A stretch of 50,453 bases of DNA from Saccoglossus kowalevskii (Eukaryota; Hemichordata; Enteropneusta; Harrimaniidae). The position numbers were made by a program, and so were the translations under genes. Location: positions 589,886 to 640,338 of the forward strand of contig NW_003128862.1 in assembly GCF_000003605.2 (NCBI RefSeq). Reading direction: 5' to 3'. The notes beneath the pieces are model-generated. The model was not told the DNA's origin. It ran no database searches and saw only the letters and a program-made list of their open reading frames with translations. Numbering within the stretch: position 1 is the stretch's first letter; every line of letters begins with the position of its first letter. Positions 39,678 through 50,453 of the stretch are shown here, piece after piece.

Positions 39678-42600
39678 GCAAAGCTATAGTTGGATAATTT
39701 GGAATTACCGGAGATACACTTCGACGTCTCAAGTATGTGATAGGTATGATTTGTTGACACCAGTATCAACCGTATTGCACTTTAGAATCGTGAAACGTGC
39801 TTTTGCGCGTGTTCTATTGAGCTCCTTATAACAAAACTGCATGCTATGTGTGTTCATCGGATAATGAGACATGACTCTAAGAAGATGATTCTCACACAGA
39901 ATGTGCGGTTGCTCTGTTCTAGTATTAGTATATTTCTAATGGGACCTTCACGGGAGAAATATCACTGTATCATTACTGTCGGGCTTGATTGGAGAGCTTT
40001 TCGCGGAAATATCAGCTCACTTAGTATCACGTCACCAATTATTCAGGTTTCAGCAACCTCGATAACGCGGTGAAAGTAGATGGAAACAAACCTCATCTAC
40101 TATGTTGAATGACACCGCAAGCACGATCAGACTGCGGGTTGCTATGGTGATGCAATATCTGGACCATACCCTGGGGAAGCTCACAGAAACTCCCATGCGA
40201 AATCAAATCGTGTTGCCGTGACTTCCTATCACTCCGGACGTGCTGACTGTTTTTATCGAACTTTGCAATCGATTGTATGCACCGTATATCAGTACAAATT
40301 GAAAAAAAAAGCCCCCTAAACACTGGAAGCTGAGATGCACAGCTTGTGAATGTTCCCACGATTGCTCAATCGCCGTTGTTCGCATACATCAGGGTTGATT
40401 AAAGATAGACATGTACGTCACGCGACGAATGTTTTTAAGTAGCGCTTGGGGAGACCTACTGTCTATGTTGCGTTAAACAAGATCAGGGTATGCGTGTTCT
40501 CCCATGGGACATGTAACAGGTAAGATTAGAATATTTAATGAGCCAGCCTGCAGGCATCTCATTACTTCTTGCTTGGCGAGTCATGTAGAAGCTTCACTTG
40601 AGCCGGAATGGGAAGGAGTCTTCGATTTACGAGGTCTAAAGTAGAGTTTCGCAACCATATTATGCTCTGTTATACTGAAGACGTGTTTGGGGGTCAATGG
40701 TCTTCAATATTGTTAGTGAGTGTATTAACACGTAAGTTATATTTGGTTTGTCACATTTTGTCACAAAATGAAGACTCCAAAAGTATTTAATAACATCTCT
40801 ATAGATCATTTCTTGAATAGACAACGCCTTCTGATTTGGAAGTCTAAATATATGCACTGCCACATTCAAAAACACTAAATATTACATCGTATACGCCTCA
40901 ATGAAGGGCGACTATCACACCTTGACGACATTATGGAAATATTTTATGGCAGGTGTCACATGTGGATGTGCTTATTTGTTTCGAAACACTTGACATGACT
41001 TAATTTATACCATGAGGTTCATCTATTCTTTCTCTTACTCATTCGACATCCTGTGGTGCATACTGGTTTTTGTACTAATGCGTTGTTTGTCAGTCGTTTG
41101 TGATGTGTGACTTTCTCTGTAGGACTGTACCATGGCGTGTGGCTGATCACCTCACTTCACTTCATGTATACCATGGCGTTCATATATCTTACTTTTATAG
41201 ATTTGCCTATATTGTGAAATATACTTATTAATTGTTTTGTTCTTGTGGATTGTTCAACAATCAACTTTCAGTATGTTGTTTTCATTTACAACTGCTGCTT
41301 TGAACAGACTTTAATGAGAGAGCACGGATAATGTTATGTCGTTATTTCAGTATTGAACCCTAAGATCACTTAATTCAACAAATGTGTAATGTATTGAAAA
41401 CAGGTGGGGTTGTGTTGTTATGTGATCCTCTATGCAAAACAACTTGCAGACATGATTGACGCTGTTAAATGCTGTTATTCAATAGTTGTACTTGGGCAAT
41501 GGGTTTGTAATGCAAAAATTGTTGCAAGCCTAGTCAATTTCTAAAAAGCCTAAACACATGTTCTAAATCAACTTGCCACTTTCTATAACCGCCAAGCTAG
41601 TCTGTATTTTCAAGTGGTCAATATGTTATATTTGTATTGAGAGCATCAAATATGTGTGTACTGTTTTAATCTAATCGTATGATTCGACATTTATGTCATC
41701 CCCTTAAAATGAAGCATCTAAAAATACTAATTTGGTTAGTAATAGAACATGACAAGTTGAATTTGTTCAAACTGTGTATATACTTTCATTGATGTTTATT
41801 GCCGACATGCTCTAACCAATACATCAAATCTTCAATATACTATTTTATGTCTACTGTGGGAACCAAGCAAAGGTCATAGTGTCGCAGTGGCCTCAAAACA
41901 TCTCGTGAGATTTCACAAACGCTCAAAATAATGTGCTATCCATGACAAAGTAAAACATGGGAGATATGCATTTCAACATTCAGTTATAAAAAAATTCAAG
42001 CTTAAAATAAAGTCTTTGGCGCGAAGTTGTAAATTGGTGCATTATAACAGCACAATAAAATGTTTTATACACAGCGAATTACTAATACGACAATCAGTCA
42101 AACTACGACAGGTGAGTTATTTTCAAATTGTTGGTTTCAATTTTAAGATTGTGATTATAATATTCAATTCAACCTACAATTGATTTAGTGATAACAAAAT
42201 TAGGTTTAGGTATCCAATACATTAGTTTTCACATATCTCATGTAAATTCTTCATCTGTAACACTCTTATACTATTTGAGTGAACATTCAGAGATATGCAC
42301 ACGTATGTATCGAGTTACATATCTTGTAAATCAAATATGTGCACTGTACCACGAATCTGCCAGCGCTTGGTAAATGGTTCATTGCAGATCACTTTCTAAA
42401 TCGCTTCTGCGCCACTAGCCCTACCAAATCAAGAGACGCGAAAATAAATCTGACACGTAATGCATCATTGTCACTATTTGAAATGTTTTAGTTGAGGTAC
42501 GCGGCGAACGCCATTATGCTTCTAAAAACGCAACGCTTGGTAAAGTAAATTGCCCTCATAACAAGTTTGGTTTTAAAAGATAGTAAATATTAGACATAAG

Positions 42601-45600
42601 AAGAATAATTATAATCTGTACTTCCTTGGGTGTATCTGTCACGTTGAGAGGCGATGAACAATTTATTGGAAGCAACTACACAAAGAATCACGCAAAACAA
42701 ACAATAGAAGCTAACATAGTAGATATATAATTAATATATGCAATTTAAATGATTACAACTATGGCTGAATGTGTTCAGCATATCCTGGTAACATTTACTT
42801 TCACGCGCATATCATTGTATGTCGAGATACGCCGATGATACACTAAACCTATGTGAAAAAAATAAATTGATACATTTCCTTCCGATTAGTCTATATTTGC
42901 GCGTACTTCGCATCTTCTCTAAAAAAATAATTAGTACTAATTCAATAAATTTGTTATGAGTATTATTCTGGGAGGAATGTCAGAACTTGCAGGCTTATAA
43001 ACTAACAACCACACAATCTCAAAGATACAAAATAAGAGCTGTTGGATATATTCCATAATTGTATCATGAGCAACACAGCATAGCAAACTCTGTCTGATGG
43101 TTAGGTATATAATGTAAGCGGTAACACTAGTTCTGTTAACATCGTCTTAAAGGCTCAGTTTGTGTGGAGAGTATAAAATGCGTGTCAAATGATGTGTTAC
43201 CATGTTCATTTATAATTCGAACAATTTAGTCCGCGTCAGTGTAATTAGTAGTATTCACGCTACACGAAACACGGGCTCAGATTTGAGATACTCTCATATG
43301 TTTACACATCGGTTATAAAACAATACTAAAGATAAGTCAGAAAGTGTAGATTGCTGAAAACAGTAAGTAACACAGCCTCTCATAGTCAGTTGACTTGTTA
43401 TCAAGAACAATATATCTTGATGTACTCGGGTTGATTATCATGTCGGGAATGCATACCGAAATAAATAGTTATGAACATAAAAGTATGTCTTCCAAATGAA
43501 CAATTAATTAAACCGTACGTGAACGCCACTATTAAACCTGCAGCAATGTTTAAGTTCACTTACAAAAAAAACACAATATGATTTCAAACTTGAATGTAAT
43601 CAAACAAAAACCATGAAAGAATAATGTTTGCCATGAAAGGTCACTCATCTATTTTTGAATTTTCAAATAATATAAAACAGACATAAGTGATAAAATAACG
43701 CCACTTTTATATGTTCATGTTTACAATCAATGACATGCTGGTTTGTAACATAATGCCGCTATTTCCTGCGTTCATTTCCATCTAAATGCATAACATACTG
43801 TGCTTTAGTCGCGGGTTTGCCAGTTGACACGTTTTTTTTTTTCAAGTTGTATCTTTATGAATGTTCTTGGTTCCTTTATAAACCCAGTAACACTTATGGG
43901 TATGACCATATATAGGCATATGATCATGATACTTATTTAAAAATATTCAGTGTCATGTTGTGTCAATCAAAATACATCTCGAGCAGACATACGCAGTGTC
44001 GACATAATTAAATAATTTCAAAACATGGATAACCACTTGAGACGTTTAACAGAAGCTACATGTAACAATTACTAGATGTATCATGTCTTTTAAATCTGTC
44101 ATGTTCGTTCAAACCTTAATCAATAATTGATAAACGTCTATTCATGTAAAAATCACGAAATGTTGTAGGAGTGGAAATTTCTCTGGGGGTTCTGCAAACC
44201 GGATTGTCAGTGACTTTTGCAAAATAATGTCTTCACAAATGCCATAAAATGCTCAAATCGTGAAATTTCCTGGCTGAGAAAATTAAACGGCTTACAATAT
44301 ATATATATGCGTATATACTGACCGTATTTATTGAACGTAAGACAAGATCACATTTCTGGAAACAAATGATATCAGCCAGGTTTTGAGCAAAAACTGTGTC
44401 ATCACACAAATTTACTTGAATACATGAATGACATAGAGGGCAATGACATTTGATAATTCCTGAAAACGTCTGATGTACAGCACAATGTAATGCAGCTGTT
44501 GCAATGTGAAAATCTCAGGAATCAGTGAAATTATCAAAAGGATTTTAACTTTTAACATAGCAAAAATACTTGAGCAAACATAGATATTGCGAAATATGTT
44601 TTAAGAAGCATTCACGCACACAAAATACATAGATTCTTTAATTATGTCACGAATAATTAATAGTGTAAAATATGTATATTTTCAATTAGTATGTTAATAT
44701 ATTGTTGCGTAAAACCATTTAGTATAATTATGTGTCACGTGCTAACATATTGTACGGTGATATAATAGCACATTTGACCACATTGGAAAAATTGAACACG
44801 TTTTGTCTTGTAAATTGTTCTTAATAAAACATACTAGTTGAGTATCATGATGCGTTTATGCATATTCTGTATTCTGGTTAAATGAAATGTTCTTTTTTCA
44901 CATTTGAACAAATAACAATGTCTTACTTAGTTGAAAAAACAACTCCGCATTTGCTTTCGTTTGATGCTGTTCATTTGTGTGCTTACAAGGACTCTGTCTC
45001 TTGGCTATGGCTAATTCTTCGAGGGCGCACGTAACTTTTATGTTGATGTGTCATTAGTTGTTACACTCGGGGGGTTGTTATTTGTGTAGCAGCTTACCGA
45101 AGACATTGTTCATTCGTACGACCTCCGACCGCCCCCGTGGAGACCATAGAATCAAACTTGTAATTGCTTACTCGTAAAAGAAAGCTTACATTTTACGAGC
45201 ACCAGGACTGTGATGCTGCGCTATTACCCGCTATTTGAGGTTCTTTACCAGGTCATCCGTGTCTAATTCGTGTGGACATTTGCATTAGTGATGTCAAAAA
45301 CGATGTCAATTTAAAAAGACATTCGCACATTGAGCATTCTTGCGGTAGGTGACACGCTGGGTGATATTAAAACTTGTATATACTGAATGCTTGTTACCGT
45401 TCGGGTGTAGCTAAAAATATGGGTGTTTTGCAAAGTACGTTTGGAGAATTGCTGCCATTTTTGGAAAGCAATGATACAATAGCAACAGTACGTGTCTGGC
45501 GTCACTGCTAAAATGTACACTTCCAATATGCGTTCTATTTCCCTTCATGACATTCACCATGTTTATTGCTTGTTTATTAATCCAATAGTTTTTCTCATCG

Positions 45601-45951
45601 TCGTAATATTTTTCAAAATAGGTAATAGTTAAGCTCTATTGAAACATAAACTATGATTTTAATGCCAACAATAAAAAATGTCCAAATAATAAATAGACAA
45701 ACTAAAAAAATAATCTAACAATTATCCAGTTGCCCAGAGCTTTGTATGTGATTTACCAAATACACTCAATGCCATGTCATTGAGAACAAAGCCTATTCTG
45801 TCGCGCGAAATCTACCCACAAAGTAAAGTGAGCATTGTATTCAACAGTCCTATACATCAGTGAAAACGGTACCCAGTCATTGTGTGTCATGTATAAAAAC
45901 ATGTACTCCATTGCCGTTCTGCTCACAAATTATGTTTTTACATTTTCATAG
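39678..45951. other. TACR: Upstream region of the receptor gene
   Basis: This AT-rich DNA precedes the receptor's first coding exon. The stretch at about 44990-45260 is somewhat more GC-rich, with a GAGGGCGC site at 45021, and could hold a promoter or non-coding first exon. I could not identify a TATA box, start site or donor with confidence. A splice acceptor (TTTTTACATTTTCATAG) ends this region at 45951. Confidence 0.4.
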
Positions 45952-46016
45952 ATGCGGATTAACGTTAGAGAAACCTGCATCAACAACGAACACCGACGGT
46001 GAATCACTAATCTGCA
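45952..46016 (+). promoter_or_regulatory. TACR: Probable 5' UTR with a short uORF
   Basis: A plausible 3' splice site (TTTTTACATTTTCATAG) precedes position 45952, so this would be the untranslated start of the exon carrying the receptor start codon. An ATG right at the exon start opens a 16-codon uORF that ends in TGA at 46000-46002, out of frame with the receptor. An in-frame TAA at 46008-46010 closes the receptor frame just upstream of its ATG. If the acceptor is not used, the same sequence is simply a longer unspliced 5' UTR. Confidence 0.45.
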
Positions 46017-46678
46017 ATGGCATTGTCTTCCTCGTACGTCGCAAGTTTGAATTTCACTCTTTATTCCACACTCGCACCATCGATAGAATACGATTACGAG
46101 TACAACTGGAACGAAACATGTCAAGATTTCCAGCAGCCGATCATAGAGACGTTTATATGGACTTTACTTTTTGGCGCGATGATTGTAACCGCTGTGGTGG
46201 GAAACTGCATTGTTATGTGGATCGTCCTCGCCCATCGCCGTATGAGAACAGTAACCAACTATTTCATCGTTAACTTAGCTCTCGCCGATGCCCTAAACGC
46301 GATTTTCAATATCTCCTTCACTTTCACGTACGTCCTTCGAAACGATTGGTATTTTGGAAATGCTTATTGCAAGATCGTGCGATTTATCTCACCATTGACA
46401 GTAGCTTCAAGTATTTTCACTCTAATGGCTATAAGTATAGACAGGTATATCGCGATAGTTCACCCCATGAGACCGAGGATGTCTAAGGTCCTCGCTAAAA
46501 CGATTATCGCTGTCGTGTGGATTGTGTCAGCCGTAATCGCCCTCCCTTGGCTTATATTTACCAATATCGACTTTGGTGCATGTCCTCCTCCTGCGATAAC
46601 GGACACACCCATCTACGTACGAAGAGTCTGTGCCACAATATGGCCCGACCAGGAAAATTACGGAGATTGGTACTTCTG
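46017..46678 (+). CDS. TACR: Tachykinin receptor-like GPCR, coding exon 1
   Basis: This exon encodes the N-terminal 220 residues of a class A (rhodopsin-like) peptide GPCR of the tachykinin/neurokinin receptor family, a plasma-membrane receptor expected to couple to G proteins. Visible features: N-glycosylation sites N12 and N32; TM1 at ~44-70 with GN at 62-63; HRRMRTVTNYFIVNLALAD at 73-91, the family's hallmark TM1-TM2 region with D91 in TM2; WYFGNAYC with C118; TM3 ending in DRY at 142-144, followed by IAIVHP; TM4 with W168; and C205, the expected disulfide partner, before WPD in extracellular loop 2. The ATG has a good context (CTGCAATGG) and an in-frame TAA nine bases upstream. The exon ends TTCTG|GTAAGT, splitting the Trp221 codon. 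Reading past 46678 meets a stop at once, which supports splicing there. Confidence 0.93.
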
Positions 46679-48113
46679 GTAAGTCTTCTTATAATGTGTT
46701 ATTATGAGTTATAAAATGCAGGTCGGAATACTGTTGATAGATTAGCATTATTTTGAAAAGACAGTGATTTAAATATACTTGTTGATGAACTTTTTTTTCC
46801 ACTGAGACTACAAAATGCCTGTTTGTGCATCCGTACAATTCAAAGTCAAATCACCTGAATATTATCTGTGCATTTTTTTATTATTCTTGAATACATTTTA
46901 TTATTTCCGTCCACAGGTGATTTTTAGTTCACATTCAAATGCGCGGTTCGAATTTCTGCCAAAAAATCAATTTGAATTTATTCTTGAATTTATCTTTTAC
47001 ATCACAAATACTTACTCTTATTTATATTTGGAGATAGATAAATTGTAAAACACAACTGTAATTTGAATTACTGAAAGATATTCCCTTATTATTTGTGCAT
47101 AGGTCTAATATAAAACACAATTCGTGATATAACAGTGATACGAAATATATAAACGTATAGTCCGTGCTAGCAATTACCTACACGGTAATAAGTTTGTTCC
47201 CGCTTGATAAAATTGTATTTCACACAAAATGTATAATTTTTGGTTAACTGCACTGAGGTTACTGAAAAATGTTTTCGAGTTATTTCTCTCTGTACATGAT
47301 ACTGTAAGTTATGCAAGGAGTCACAGCTGTAATGTAAAATATAATTATAAAACGGCGAAATGTTTCATTTAAAGCGATCATAAAATGTGTCTGTATATGC
47401 TAGACGAGGCGATTATATCATACGTATGACACTAAAACAATGTGTTTTATTCACAACACTTTGCACTATTATTGGAGACATGAGCCCGTCTTTTTAATCA
47501 CCCTTAAACCGACTTATCGACACTGTTGAGTAAGTATAAAAAAGCTTCTTGAAGCATCTATTTCTATTTACATAATTTAGTATTAATCTAAATAGTTTTG
47601 CTAGGGTAGTCTTAAAAGTACAATCGCACTAATCGTTCCCAATACCTTTAAGCTAATGAGTTGACTATATTCAGAGAGTTGGATATTATTGTAAGCTTCC
47701 ACAGTTAGTTAAACGTTTTCATTAAAAGTATAGTCAAATAAAAGACTAGTCAAATTGACAGAGTGTAAATGCAAAAGTACATGTTCTATGATTGTATGCT
47801 CTAAATTAAGAATATACAATACTATACTACTTTGATCGTTTAGTATTGCCAGTGTATATATCAATTAATATTAGATGATTACCTGTGAAACGTATGCTAA
47901 TTGAAATTGCGTGTATTGTCCAGATTATTAATTGCCCCCGATTCAAACACGTGATATTATTGGGTTCATGGCACAGTGGGCAGACGCTAATGTTACGTGA
48001 GAGTTCAATATGCGATTGTAATATTCGCTATGTTCCATGTACCCCAATGCCTATATGTTGTATTGTATTACACACTCGCATATTGAACACAGTTTTCTTT
48101 TGTACATATGTAG
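46679..48113 (+). other. TACR: Receptor intron 1 (phase 2)
   Basis: The intron begins GTAAGT and ends TTGTACATATGTAG, 1435 bp, interrupting a Trp codon after two bases. The interior is AT-rich with no repeat or nested gene that I recognise. The position, in the second extracellular loop just before TM5, agrees with my recollection of the first coding intron in vertebrate tachykinin receptor genes. Confidence 0.85.
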
Positions 48114-48264
48114 GTACAGCTTCAGTTTCATGGTGGTCACATACATCCTACCATTGATTGCTCAAGGCGTGTCTTATAGTATCGTTGGCATTAAACTATG
48201 GGGCAGTCATGCACCTGGGGAGATATCAAACAGACACAGAGAGCAGTTAAAGGCAAAAAGAAAG
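48114..48264 (+). CDS. TACR: Tachykinin receptor-like GPCR, coding exon 2
   Basis: The exon (151 nt) completes Trp221 and encodes residues 222-271: TM5 (VVTYILPLIAQGVSYSIVGI, with P234 as the TM5 proline and Y242 eight residues later) and the start of intracellular loop 3, KLWGSHAPGE...KAKRK. The GIxLW-[GA]S-x2-[PI]G[ED] segment is typical of tachykinin receptors in both insects and vertebrates. The joined frame is open and the exon ends in phase 0 at AAAG|GTATGT. By family comparison the next exon should open with the start of TM6; I could not find it before the window ends. TM6, TM7 and the C-tail are therefore missing because of the window edge, not because of gene damage. Confidence 0.92.
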
Positions 48265-49427
48265 GTATGTATATTGTAGAAATAACATAACAAATCGAGA
48301 ATCGTAGTTATAATTCCCTGACACAAATGAATACACGTGATAGAACGATATATAGAATAACAATATAAATGTTATCAACCACCATCATTGCTTTCGCCCT
48401 AAACAATACCGTGTATCATTTTTTGAACTAGCTAATGATCACACGAAAATCTCATTACTACCTTTAATATTTTCATTTAGCTAAAAAGTATTGAATTAGT
48501 GATATAGAAAGAAACGTTAACATACACCTATGGGATGACTATCGGTGGTCTTTAGCAATACTATTCGCTGTTTGAAATTATTTGTTCTTCTGTAACATCA
48601 GAGATGTATAAATATACCGGCATGTCTAAAACACTATCTATGTATGAAACAAAGTCACATTTGTAATATGAGATTTCATCCTTCTATAAGAGGATTAAAC
48701 ATACGGGATTATAGATTTGCGTTGACACAGCCGATGACAAATCGTTTCAGTGTTTGTTTACAATGCTTGAAAACAATCACGACATGCTAGTTCACATGAT
48801 ACACACCGACACCCTAAATTTCTGTTTAATTTTTGACTTAAATATATTTTCCTTTTGTATTTATTTGTCCGTATTGTTAAATATGCTTGTTTGCACTGTA
48901 TACTGTTAAATTGAATATAACACGAACGTAAAGCACGGTAGTAGCTGCTTTTTACACTGCATTAAAATCAATGGACTCGACGTTGAGAAACCGCTACAGG
49001 AGATTTAGATGCTATTCACGACTATTTCGCGAATTTCTCAATTATGCTATATTACATTGATTGTTTACTCAAATGTTTAAACTCGATCATAATCCGCCCG
49101 AAATCGAAATTGTAATATTACTGTATATGATGAATTCTGAATTATTGGCGGAAAATAAATTGCAGAATTTACCATAACTGTCGAAGGATATGCAATTGCG
49201 TGCGAAAAACACAATCAACAATATATCATTATGAAATACGAAAACATACACAACGTCGTAAAAGAGTCAGTTTCTCGCGTGTTGCAAAATTCAAGTGATC
49301 AATTATATTTTCATGGCGTCTGCTATTGCTTTCGAAACGTTTTCCATAACTATTTTATTTTAAAGCGTGAGTAACTGAACTTTTGTTCTCGCTTCACCGA
49401 GCTTTCGTTTACCATCACGTCATCGAG

Positions 49428-49760
49428 ATATTATCAGACCAGCACATCCGTTGAACATTAGAAACATTACATGTATGTGATGCATATGTGATATTATGAG
49501 ATCAGTACATCCGTTGAACATTAGAAACATTACATGTAGGTGATGCATATGTGATATTATGAGATCAGTACATCCGCTTAAAATTAAAAACATTATATGT
49601 ATGTGATGTATACGTGATATTATCAGACCAGTACATCCGTTGGACATTAGAAACATTACATGTATGTGATGTATACGTGATAATATCACATCAGTGAATT
49701 CGTTGAACATTGGAAACATGACAAGCGTATGTGGCAGACACGTGATAATATCATTGAATT
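49428..49760. repeat. 63-bp minisatellite, five units
   Basis: Units start at 49428, 49491, 49554, 49617 and 49680. The first four periods are exactly 63 bp and the last, more diverged, is 65. A truncated sixth unit begins at 49745. Each unit carries ATCCGTTGAACATTAGAAAC followed by an ACATGTATGTGATG-like segment, with a few substitutions between copies. Because 63 is a multiple of three, the minus strand stays open for about 99 codons with a 21-residue period. I regard that frame as a by-product of the repeat, not a gene. Confidence 0.93.
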
Positions 49761-50049
49761 CATTCAGATTAGATCAATGCATTATATAATATTGTTACTG
49801 TAAAGGATTCGCACCACAAATAGGCATTCCAAATGGATATATGTTGAAGTGTGTAACATATTAACTAATTCATTGCTATGAACATTTGAAGACTGTGAGC
49901 GACACACCGTGTTAATTTCAATTGCCGCAAGTTAATACTGGAATTCAGGAACGCAATTACAATAAATGCACCATACATTCCATAATCCCAGACAAATCCT
50001 AGCGAAAATGCCGTTACCCTTTAGTAAAAAAAATCAAATTGAATTTGGT

Positions 50050-50453
50050 AAGACGGGATATTATCATTTTATATGTTTTCTTTATTCCGCACTATATGGC
50101 CACCGGCCTAAAGTACTGTTACATTTCAAAACTTAAATTACACACAATCGCTTTAAAATTACAAGATACATATACTTCAAATCATACTTCCATTTCAGTT
50201 TCACTGTAATGAAAACTCTTAAACAAATATTTACCCAAACTTAGTAAAATATACGAGTTAGTACTCTGTAGCAATGCAATGAATTTCATCTTGGTTGGTG
50301 GTGAAAAATAATATTTTGGTAAGAATTTTTGTCTAAGTGCTTCATATTTTGGACAAACCATAGTAAAATGATATTCGTCCTCTGTGACCCTGCAACCAAA
50401 TGGACATAATCTTTGGTCACGTGGAATACCCAATGTTCTACCATTTTCATTTT
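50050..50453 (-). mobile_element. 3' end of a LINE-like retrotransposon
   Basis: The minus strand is open from the window edge to a TGA at 50182-50184. It encodes the C-terminal tail common after the reverse-transcriptase domain of many marine-invertebrate non-LTR elements: R-x-CPFGC...EDEYHFTMVCPKYEALR, then a basic KYY...KFIALLQSTN...LGKYLFKS tail. The C-x2-C...H-x4-C pattern resembles a zinc-knuckle-like motif. About 120 bp of 3' UTR follow, including GGCCGGTGGCCAT and AATAAA near 50080. The visible frame is intact, but only the last ~90 codons lie in the window. The clade cannot be fixed from this part. The element lies antisense in receptor intron 2. Confidence 0.8.

Larger units (their letters stand above)
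48265..50453 (+). other. TACR: Receptor intron 2, 5' part
   Basis: The intron starts GTATGT at 48265 and has no recognisable TM6 exon up to the window edge, so it is at least 2.19 kb long. It holds the 63-bp minisatellite (49428-49744) and an antisense LINE 3' end (50050-50453). The rest is AT-rich DNA. Confidence 0.75.

Noticed and set aside
42494..42514. Possible miR-124 relative: the segment matches the mature miRNA at about 17 of 21 positions, with transitions only.
   Set aside because: Two of the changes fall in the normally invariant seed, and no opposite arm that could form the precursor hairpin is present upstream or downstream.
45860..46273. Open frame of 137 codons overlapping the receptor exon in another frame.
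   Set aside because: It is a shadow of the receptor frame: the receptor frame carries the GPCR motifs and proper splice junctions, this one carries none.
49420..49719. Minus-strand 99-codon repetitive protein.
   Set aside because: The frame is fully explained by the 63-bp tandem repeat, a multiple of three; no start context or neighbouring exon supports a gene.
49428..49744. CRISPR-like array.
   Set aside because: Whole units repeat in tandem without unique spacers, and the genome is eukaryotic.
1..50453. tRNA, 5S rRNA and snRNA genes.
   Set aside because: Looking for B-box-like GGTTCGANTCC and common snRNA sequences by eye gave only partial matches (for example near 32515 and 46945) without a foldable cloverleaf. 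A tRNAscan/Infernal run would be decisive.

Overview
This 50.4 kb window is animal nuclear DNA. Exons are split by GT/AG introns, the DNA is AT-rich (roughly 36% GC by eye), and there are microsatellites, a minisatellite, a LINE tail and non-autonomous DNA-transposon remnants. Nothing prokaryotic (operons, Shine-Dalgarno sites, CRISPR) was found. The one confident gene is an invertebrate-type tachykinin/neurokinin G-protein-coupled receptor. Its TM2 Asp (vertebrate tachykinin receptors usually have Glu) and the LINE tail fit a marine invertebrate bilaterian such as a lophotrochozoan or ambulacrarian. The phylum cannot be fixed from this sequence.

Layout: positions 1 to about 45,950 form a gene-poor stretch in which I could support no protein-coding exon. 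It holds a 213-bp MITE-like element (11220-11432) with a related end at about 1571-1600. An old tandem duplication of a ~1.3 kb unit lies at about 12009-14572. A GC-rich islet with a C11 run lies near 24225-24425. TG and AT microsatellites are at 22052, 25734 and 37133. A near-perfect inverted repeat with 43-bp arms (38821-38907) has a third copy of its core about 800 bp downstream. Four GGGGGCGC sites resembling the CTCF core are scattered through the first 17 kb.

The receptor gene runs on the + strand. A likely splice acceptor at 45950/45951 opens an exon with a short uORF. The coding start is 46017 and the first coding exon ends at 46678 (N-terminus to extracellular loop 2). Intron 1 is 46679-48113. 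The second coding exon is 48114-48264 (TM5 and start of intracellular loop 3). Intron 2 runs out of the window and contains a five-copy 63-bp minisatellite (49428-49744) and the antisense 3' end of a LINE-like retrotransposon (about 50050-50453). TM6, TM7 and the C-terminal tail lie beyond the window, so about 271 residues are visible.

The only functional module supported here is peptide-hormone/neurotransmitter reception. The most unusual non-coding structures are the foldback repeat, the MITE family and the duplicated unit with its 38-bp perfectly conserved block. No clearly new biological system could be demonstrated from sequence alone.
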